This document shows, piece by piece, positions 57,664 through 64,000 of a stretch of 64,000 nt of DNA. Source of the stretch: Actinomortierella ambigua. Its lineage: Eukaryota; Mortierellomycota; Mortierellomycetes; Mortierellales; Mortierellaceae. The notes below the pieces were generated by a model that worked only from the letters and a program-made list of their open reading frames with translations, was not told the DNA's origin and did no database searches. Every line of letters begins with the position of its first letter. The stretch's first letter is position 1. The stretch covers positions 1-64,000 of the forward strand of contig JAAAJB010000070.1 in assembly GCA_016098155.1 (NCBI GenBank), given 5' to 3'. The translations under genes and the position numbers were made by a program.

Positions 57664-59810
57664 ATGGATTTGACGCCAAATTCAACAGCACCTTCGATCG
57701 ACATGGGTACGAGCACTGACCGTGGACATTGACTTCTCAAGCACCACTCTTCTCAAAATTGGGCTCTCTTTGTTCATATACTTTATCGGTGTTCTTTGGC
57801 CATTGACCTCTCTCGTCGTGGGACTGGCACTGCCACTATTTTGCTATGCAGATTTATTGGAGGAGCTCTTCAGCCTCATTGTAGAACGCCGCGATGGTGA
57901 CAACTCGCCTATTGAAGCGGCATCGAGTTTTGAGGCTCTCCATCTGTAAGGCTCTGTTGTTCGCTGGCATATGGCAATAAAAGAGACTTTATGGACCTCT
58001 TCTCTGTTGCGCACTGTTTCCAATCACGAAAGATCATCAGCTCAATCTTCTTGCACATTGCCTATGTAATTTTTTTTTGTTTAATCTTCAGGCCGGACGA
58101 GTTGGTGCGTGCCGCTTACATGTGCAAGTTTACAAAGCCGTCCAAGATCCAGGCAAGCTCGATTCCACTGCTTCAAAATGGCGAGCACTTGATTGCTCAA
58201 GCGCAGGCGGGGACGGGGAAGACTGCAGCCTTTGTGTTTGCAATCCTACGAGCGATTGACTTTAAGCTGCCCAAGACGCAGGTAAAGAAGTGATGATTGG
58301 ACCCGTTCACCGCCAACTCTTTTGTCTCTTCTTCATTATCGCGCGCCCAAAAGCGAAAAAAAAAACATTTCTTGACTCGCTCTACATGATACACACGTAC
58401 AAAAGGCGATCGTCTTGGTGCCGACTCGCGAGCTGGCAAGACAGGTTGTAAATGTGGTCCGCGAGTTGGGTCAATTCACCGAGATCAAGGTTCAGGTAGC
58501 CATACCAGATGTGAAGTTTAGCAGCCCGCAGGAACGGCGACAGTTTGAGGAGACCTTTCCTCCCAATGACACTGCCTTCCAGCCATTTCGCTCCGGCCAG
58601 ACGCAGGCGCACATCGTGGTGGGTACCCCCGGACGGATGGGCGATATTATCAAGCGTCGCATACTTGATGCAAGACACGTAAAGATGCTTGTATTGGATG
58701 AGGCCGATCACATGCTGGACTTTCAAGGACTTGCCAATCAGAGCTTGACATTGATCAGGTAAGACGAAAAATATAACTATGGCATTTTGATCACTCACAG
58801 CCTTGAAATTGTGCAACTCTGAGAACAGCAACCAGTTCTCACCCCCCTCCCCTTTTTTCGATAGATTGCTACCCGCCAGCATCCAAAAGATCCTTTTCTC
58901 CGCCACGTGGCGAGAGCCAATCCTCAACTTTGCGCAGCGTTTCGTAGGTGACAGCTGCAACCGGATCACGCTCAAGTTGAGCGAGGTTGCTGTACGAGGC
59001 ATCACTCAATTCTACATGGACTGCCGTGACAACGAACACCGTTTGGAGCTCCTCGTCGCGCTTTATGGCGTGATGACGGTCTCTCAAAGCATCATCTTTG
59101 TCCAGGTATTTGAGATCTAGTAGAAGGGAAAAAAAAAGAATGAACAACCCTATTTATTCCTAGAGTCCCCCCTCCCTGATCAGACCAGGCTGATATCCAT
59201 GTTAACAAGATTTGTATCTCCCTACTTCTTCTTCTTCATTCTCCCCCTTACCACTGCCTTTTTTCACATCCCTTTTGTATATATTTTTTTCTAGCGTCGA
59301 AAGGATGCCGACGATATTGCCAGACGCATGGTTGCTCGCCGCCATGCTGTGACATCCCTGCACGGGGGCATGGAGGCTTCGGAGCGTGATCGACGGATCG
59401 ACGATTTCCGAAATGCGCGTTGCAAGGTGCTGATATCGACCAATGTGCTCGCAAGAGGGATAGACGTGACGAATGTGAATGTGGTGATCAACTATGATCT
59501 GCCAACGGAGGGGTCCGGCAGGGCGGACACGGAAGCCTACATCCATCGGATTGGTCGCACGGGTCGGTTTGGTCGGATGGGGGTGACGGTCAACTTTGTG
59601 CACAGTGAAAAATGCTTCAACATCTTGCGCGAGGTTGCCGATACGTATGGGTGCGAGTTCACGCGCCTGCCTACAGACTCGGTCGATGAGATGGAGGAAG
59701 TCATCAAGGCCGCTATCAAGGGCAAGCGCCCGGCTTTGTCCACTGCTGTCCTCCGCCGTGAACCTATGCAGCAGCAGCAGCAACAACTTCGTAACCCACA
59801 GCAACCATAG
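57664..59810 (+). CDS. DBP5: DEAD-box RNA helicase Dbp5/DDX19
   Basis: The exons are 57664..57706, 57852..57945, 58092..58281, 58406..58758, 58865..59105 and 59295..59810; phases agree and give 478 aa, the usual Dbp5 size. The start of exon 2 is uncertain (an alternative acceptor is near 57890). The helicase remodels mRNPs at the cytoplasmic face of the nuclear pore. All motifs are present: SFEALHL and FTKPSKIQ (Q motif), AQAGTGKT, PTRELAR, GTPGR, LDEADHML, FSATW, STNVLARGID and HRIGRTGRFGR. The RMVARRHAVTSLHGGM and INYDLPTEGSGRADTEAYIH stretches are typical of Dbp5 rather than eIF4A. A Gln-rich tail (QQQQQQLRNPQQP) is unusual. It lies 222 bp downstream of the BCAS3-type gene, same strand. 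Confidence 0.93.
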
Positions 59811-60879
59811 CAGCCGTCAGCAGCCGCACCAACCACTGTAGCCACAGCAACCACCACAGTAGCGACGGCGGAGGTGCAATGCCTTGGGTGATACGCCTTT
59901 GATCTCCTTCGAATAGTTTCCGTCGCGCTCGCTAGTCTTTTACTTTTCCCACACACCCCTTGCATCTGTTTTAGCGCACAACGAATGGCTAGCATCTCTT
60001 CGATACAATCTTTTCCACAGTGATTTTCCACAGTTTTCCCCCTCACCAGACAACAACAAAGAGTCCATGTAAGAAACAATCGCAGAAGTGTCTACCCCAA
60101 ACCCAATGGCTCTGGTTAGTAGGATCTGCACTATAGTGACACTTTAACGCATGTTGTATGACAGTGTAACCATCCGCTTGTCGGCCCTATGCACCTCGTA
60201 CGCCTATGAATGCTCATCACAGCCACTCGCGACATAACTCAAGCATCGAAGACCTGGTCAACGCAGCAATGAGCCATTATTTTCTCCACAGATGATAAGC
60301 AAGTCTTGCAAGCATAACTGTGTGTCTGTGTAGCTATGTCGTCTGGAAGTGTGGTCAAGGTTTGGCCTCTGGGCGCAGGCTTTTGTCCAGCAATGGATAT
60401 TCCAGATTGGTCTGAAACAAATTGAATCCACTCACAGGAGTTCGACTTTACCCCACTGTTTGTGCCTGGCGATCCCCTGCCAAGAGATCTAGCTAGTCCT
60501 TAGTCGTTTGGTAGTTTCGCCCATTACACGAATGATGGTATCCTGGGCTAACCTTGAGGAAGAGACCTGAGGGCATGTGAGTAACTAGACCGAGAGATAC
60601 ACATACAAAGCGAGGGAGTGTGCATGTGTACATGCATTCATGCGTATGCTTGCTGTGTGAGATGGGCGATGTACCGAGAAGGTGGTGCAAAAAAAAAGAA
60701 AACAAACCAAATCACGAGATGGCGACCAGAGCACAGCTTCAGTAAAACGTGTTCCTCCTCTCTCTCTCTCTCCCACACACATCTCCATCACACATCTCCA
60801 TCACACGTCCCCTTTCTCTTCTTCTCACATCACTCTTTGTCAGCACTCACCTCCCCGGGCCTTTCAGTCAAAAAACAAT
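59811..60879. other. Spacer upstream of the MGG gene array
   Basis: 3' flank of DBP5 and promoter side of the first array gene, with a CT-rich leader near 60750-60850. No further gene supported. Confidence 0.5.
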
Positions 60880-61485
60880 ATGGGTGGCATATTCAGCTCG
60901 CATGATCGTCAAGAGGCTGAACGCCGACAACAGGAAGAAGCTCTTCAACAACAACGGGAGCAAGAATGGAAGAGGCGGAGGGAAGAAGCCCTTCAGAGAT
61001 GGCGCGATGAGACTCTACGGAGGCATAGGGAAGAAGCCCTTCAAAGATGGCGTGATGAGGCTCTGCAGAGGCAGAGGGAGGAAGCCATTCGGAGACAGCG
61101 TGAGGAGGCTCTGCGGCGGCAGAGGGAAGAGGCCACTCGCAGACAGTTGCAAGAAACCCTGAGTAGGCAGCAAGAAGAAGCCGCTTGGCGTGCGCGCGAA
61201 GCTTCTTCTAGTAGTATTACGGCTCGTGCTTATGAAGCTCCGGACACCTACTACTACGAAGAGCACTACAGCCCCAGCAGTGCGACCGAGGACGTATCAT
61301 GGTACAATCCTGGATACCATCCTGGCCGGCGCTTCCAAGTAGTACCATTCAAACCGCGTGCCAAGGTCACAAAGGCCCAACGGGCAGCCAGACGCAAGTC
61401 CAGATGCGCACGAGAGGCCAAGTTTGAGCTGGGCGTCCTCATGGAAGACGAGAGAGCCTCCAAACGGGACCACAGAACTGACTAA
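60880..61485 (+). CDS. MGG-array gene 1: putative N-myristoylated protein with octad repeats, 201 aa
   Basis: This is a single exon starting MGGIFSSHDRQEAER. Gly2 with Ser6 fits the N-myristoyltransferase signal, so the protein is predicted to be membrane-anchored. Residues 20-105 are about nine units of eight residues (REEALQRW, RDEALQRQ and similar; 24-bp DNA period), a highly charged uninterrupted helix. The C-terminal part contains SWYNPGYHPGRRFQVVPFKP, then a basic KAQRAARRKS stretch and REAKFELGVLMEDE. That signature recurs in the next gene (61828..63330). I recognise no known family. An ATG further upstream in frame lies in the CT-rich leader and is unlikely as the start because the MGG start recurs in all three array members. 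Confidence 0.7.
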   Translation: MGGIFSSHDRQEAERRQQEEALQQQREQEWKRRREEALQRWRDETLRRHREEALQRWRDEALQRQREEAIRRQREEALRRQREEATRRQLQETLSRQQEEAAWRAREASSSSITARAYEAPDTYYYEEHYSPSSATEDVSWYNPGYHPGRRFQVVPFKPRAKVTKAQRAARRKSRCAREAKFELGVLMEDERASKRDHRTD

Positions 61486-61827
61486 GGAAAAAAAAATATC
61501 TCACACTACATAGCCACAATATAAATGAGGAATTGTGCACCACTAAAGTACACCGCAGATGGAGGGGTTTGGGCGTGGTGAATGGTGTGGTATTGGTCGT
61601 AGAACACAATAGAGCAAAAAAAAAAATAGAGAGACGACAACAAAACGCATTGACGGCTTTCCAGTATATTAGAGGAGGACCATTGTCGCCAAATTTTGTC
61701 TCTCTCCATCTTCTTTACACTATTTACCCGCTCAACCTCTATTTTTTTTCACTCGCTCACCTCGTGCTATCACGCTTTGCTTCTTCCAATCTACCCAACA
61801 CTTGAACAAAAAAAATCATACCAGCAA
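61486..61827. promoter_or_regulatory. Spacer between MGG-array genes 1 and 2
   Basis: It holds 3' flank and promoter/leader. The leader just before the start (ACAAAAAAAATCATACCAGCAA-like) resembles that of gene 3. Confidence 0.4.
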
Positions 61828-63330
61828 ATGGGTGGAGTACCAAGTGCCTTTCACGAAGGCTGGAAAGAAGGCAACCAGCCTTCAGAGCAGCATATGACAA
61901 AAACGCAGCAAGAATCGACCTCCGCAGATCCATCCACCACTTTCCCTTCCCTTGCGGCTTCCCTAAAGACCGGGGACTCTAGCACGGAACCATACCATGT
62001 CGTCAGCTCATTGTCCTGCGAGACGCTGCCAGCGGCGACGACCAAGAGCACTATGGAGCAGGTCCGACGTTTGCTGTTGGATAACGACAATCTACCCAAC
62101 CGACAAGGTAATTTGTTGATGGGCAGCAGCGCAAGTGATGGTGGCTCCGACGAGCCAAAGGTAGCCACTCTGCCCTTGTCGTCGTCGTTGTCGCCGTCGC
62201 CGTCGCTGTCATCACTGGATGTGCTATCAGCCCTGTCTTTGGAGGGTGATGCAGGAACCAGGGCTACCGAGGACACTCTGCCTCCACTTGAGCCAATCAC
62301 AGTGACATCAGCAGAGAGTCGCACCACCCAAGCGCCATCCCTTCCCGACACCTGCAACGTTGAGACCACGACCAACACCACTGTGAGCACCACTGAAAGC
62401 ACAGAGCCCACAAGCCCCCTCGGGAAAATTGTTCCCGCACCTACCCACGATGAAACTGCCTGGGCGGAGGCGTCCTACACCTATTTCGACTTGGACACTG
62501 ATTGGTTGCATAGGGGTAGTCGCTGGGGCGACAGGTACGACGACGACGGTGACAATGAAAACCACGACTATGACCATGGCTCGGGCGGGGTTGGTTACTG
62601 GGACGAATGCTACGACGAAGACGACGACGACGACGATGACGACGATGATGATGATGATTGGTCGAATGGTGAAAAGTATATTTGGGACGACAATATCGGT
62701 CGTGGCAAGCTCCGCTTAAAGAACCGCAGCGTCAACAAACGAGTGACATCCATGTCAGCATGGGCATCGGCGTCCCAAAGCTACGCGCAAAGCGTACTCA
62801 AGGATTCTGACTTCCCGTCTCTCAACGCGACAGCCCTTTCCGGAGCCTCGGATATGCCGACGAGGCTGCAGCAGCTCAAGAAGAAGACGAAGGATGATGA
62901 TGATGGCGACGATGCGGGACCGAAACATATTGGTCGCCGCTGGACCCATTTCGGTCTTCCAGTCTACAGCAACGCACTCGCCTATCGGCCCCAGGGCTAC
63001 CGTGCCGACAGTTGGAGCAAGGTGGTGGACGATGACGACGATTACCACGACGACAATGGTGGGCAGCAGCGCACCTCCAACACCACCACCACCACCACCA
63101 CCACCACCGGGCTCGTCAACGACCAGGAGAACGTGTCGAGTTACGACCCCGGCTTCCACCCTGGCCGCCGCTTCCAAGTGGTGCCGTTCAAGCCGCGCTC
63201 CAAGATCACAAAGGCCCAAAGGTCGGCCAAGCGTGGCTCCAAGATCGAGCGCGAGGCCAAGTTTGAGCTGAGGGTGCTCATGCGGGAGGATAAGGTGGCC
63301 AAATGGGGCCACCACAAAGCAGACTCATGA
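61828..63330 (+). CDS. MGG-array gene 2: putative N-myristoylated acidic protein, 500 aa
   Basis: This is a single exon starting MGGVPSAFHEGWKEGNQPSE, again Gly2/Ser6. The centre is Ser/Thr-rich and then acidic, with a run of 13 Asp near residues 268-280 and aromatic/charged segments (WLHRGSRWGDRYDD). Near residue 360 ASASQSYAQSVLKDSDFPSL, and near 385 a Lys-rich stretch, could be helical. The C-terminus carries the array signature: SSYDPGFHPGRRFQVVPFKP, then SKITKAQRSAKRGS and REAKFELRVLMRED. The C-terminal 60 residues align almost gap-free with gene 1, while the centres are unrelated. There is no membrane segment. Function unknown; a membrane-tethered scaffold is one possibility. Confidence 0.7.
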   Translation: MGGVPSAFHEGWKEGNQPSEQHMTKTQQESTSADPSTTFPSLAASLKTGDSSTEPYHVVSSLSCETLPAATTKSTMEQVRRLLLDNDNLPNRQGNLLMGSSASDGGSDEPKVATLPLSSSLSPSPSLSSLDVLSALSLEGDAGTRATEDTLPPLEPITVTSAESRTTQAPSLPDTCNVETTTNTTVSTTESTEPTSPLGKIVPAPTHDETAWAEASYTYFDLDTDWLHRGSRWGDRYDDDGDNENHDYDHGSGGVGYWDECYDEDDDDDDDDDDDDDWSNGEKYIWDDNIGRGKLRLKNRSVNKRVTSMSAWASASQSYAQSVLKDSDFPSLNATALSGASDMPTRLQQLKKKTKDDDDGDDAGPKHIGRRWTHFGLPVYSNALAYRPQGYRADSWSKVVDDDDDYHDDNGGQQRTSNTTTTTTTTTGLVNDQENVSSYDPGFHPGRRFQVVPFKPRSKITKAQRSAKRGSKIEREAKFELRVLMREDKVAKWGHHKADS

Positions 63331-63658
63331 AAAAAAAAATAGCCCTTCTCTTCCTTCCTTACCCCCGCCCCCTTCACCCCACACCTTTCACGCATAGTTA
63401 GTATCCAACACGAATCACAATATGACAAATGTGAACGAACCGAGCTTGACATATTCTGTTTTGAGAGGGGCTGCGCCTTTCGTCACCCATTTTTTTTTCG
63501 GTCTCGCCTTTTTTTTTTTCATCCTCTTCCCTTTCACTCCTCCACCACTTTTCCTTCATCATCCTTTTCAATCACTCTATTTTTTTTCTTACCTACACCC
63601 CGACCCCCACCTACAACCTTGAAAAAAAAATACGCACAAGATTCATTAACGCCAATAA
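63331..63658. promoter_or_regulatory. Spacer between MGG-array genes 2 and 3
   Basis: CT- and T-rich leader ending in an A-run and CCAATAA just before the gene 3 start. Confidence 0.4.
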
Positions 63659-64000
63659 ATGGGTGGAGTCTCAAGCGCGCTCCAGCAAGGCTGGAAAGAA
63701 GGCAACCAGCCCTCAAAGCGGGGAATGATGAAACAGAAGCAACCTAAATCTGCGGCAGCAGCGGCGGGCACTGTATTGCCTGCGCCCGTATTGCCCCCTG
63801 CGCGTACATCGGTCGCTTCCTCCGTACAAGCAGCGTCCACCAAAGACGCTGAACAACTTAAAGAGAAGGAGGGTGCTTCGCTGGGCGGCGGTATTGATGG
63901 TGGGGGTGATGTTGATGTTGATGGTGAGAGCGAAGGCTCTGATGATGGCGTGGGTGATAACGCTGGTGATAATGCTGGCGAAGACACTGGCGAAGACGCT
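63659..64000 (+). CDS. MGG-array gene 3 (partial, runs off the window)
   Basis: It starts MGGVSSALQQGWKEGNQPSK; the first 20 residues closely match gene 2 (GWKEGNQPS shared). The frame is open to the window edge (114 codons), with an Ala/Pro-rich stretch and then acidic Gly/Asp repeats (GDNAGDNAGEDTGEDA). Its C-terminus is outside, so presence of the shared signature cannot be confirmed. Confidence 0.6.
   Translation, partial: MGGVSSALQQGWKEGNQPSKRGMMKQKQPKSAAAAAGTVLPAPVLPPARTSVASSVQAASTKDAEQLKEKEGASLGGGIDGGGDVDVDGESEGSDDGVGDNAGDNAGEDTGEDA

Overview
The window is nuclear DNA of a filamentous fungus. Genes are split by short introns with GTAAGT/GTATGT-like donors and C/TAG acceptors, and spacers are rich in CT and poly-T tracts. 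Encoded proteins include a two-domain Tps2, a Kre9-like wall protein, F-box and Sel1 proteins, Crinkler-like sequence and a BCAS3 WD40 protein. Together these suggest an early-diverging fungus, most likely Mortierellomycota (Mortierella/Linnemannia type). The lineage is an inference from gene content, not from a search.

Positions 1-25,000 are an accessory, repeat-rich patchwork. They hold a decayed Ty3-type chromovirus (4.5-6.1 kb), a Sel1 fragment, a LINE-type remnant, a Crinkler-like header pseudogene, small palindromic elements and a 480-bp direct repeat (1-479 and 18,155-18,634). The unifying element is a family named here the MSLP-header family, after its first residues. An N-terminal module of about 80 residues occurs five times, and a headless 3' copy makes six family-related loci. 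The header is attached to different 3' parts: a 537-563 aa protein with a nuclease-like domain (8,291-10,623), an intact 199-aa protein ending in ATPDDVR repeats (16,203-17,173), a truncated exon, an inverted chimera, and a fusion to exons of another gene. A single-copy protein with acidic and basic tandem repeats lies at 19.6-20.8 kb.

Positions 25,000-60,000 are a conserved, gene-dense block. In order it holds trehalose-6-phosphate phosphatase TPS2 (+), mitochondrial aconitase ACO1 (-), a METTL21-type methyltransferase (+), a Kre9-like single-pass membrane protein (-), an alpha/beta hydrolase fused to a tyrosine phosphatase (-), an F-box protein (+), ARF6 (-), a BCAS3-type WD40 protein (+) and the mRNA-export helicase DBP5 (+). 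They span carbon metabolism and stress sugar, cell wall, membrane traffic and RNA export and are not an obvious pathway. Two introns use GC-AG splice sites.

Positions 60,880-64,000 hold a head-to-tail array of three related intronless genes. All begin Met-Gly-Gly with Ser at residue 6 (a predicted N-myristoylation signal). The two complete members share a C-terminal signature of about 60 residues behind unrelated central regions, a charged eight-residue repeat in one and an acidic linker in the other. I do not recognise this family. Together with the MSLP-header family it is the best candidate here for something undescribed. No tRNA, rRNA or CRISPR array was seen.
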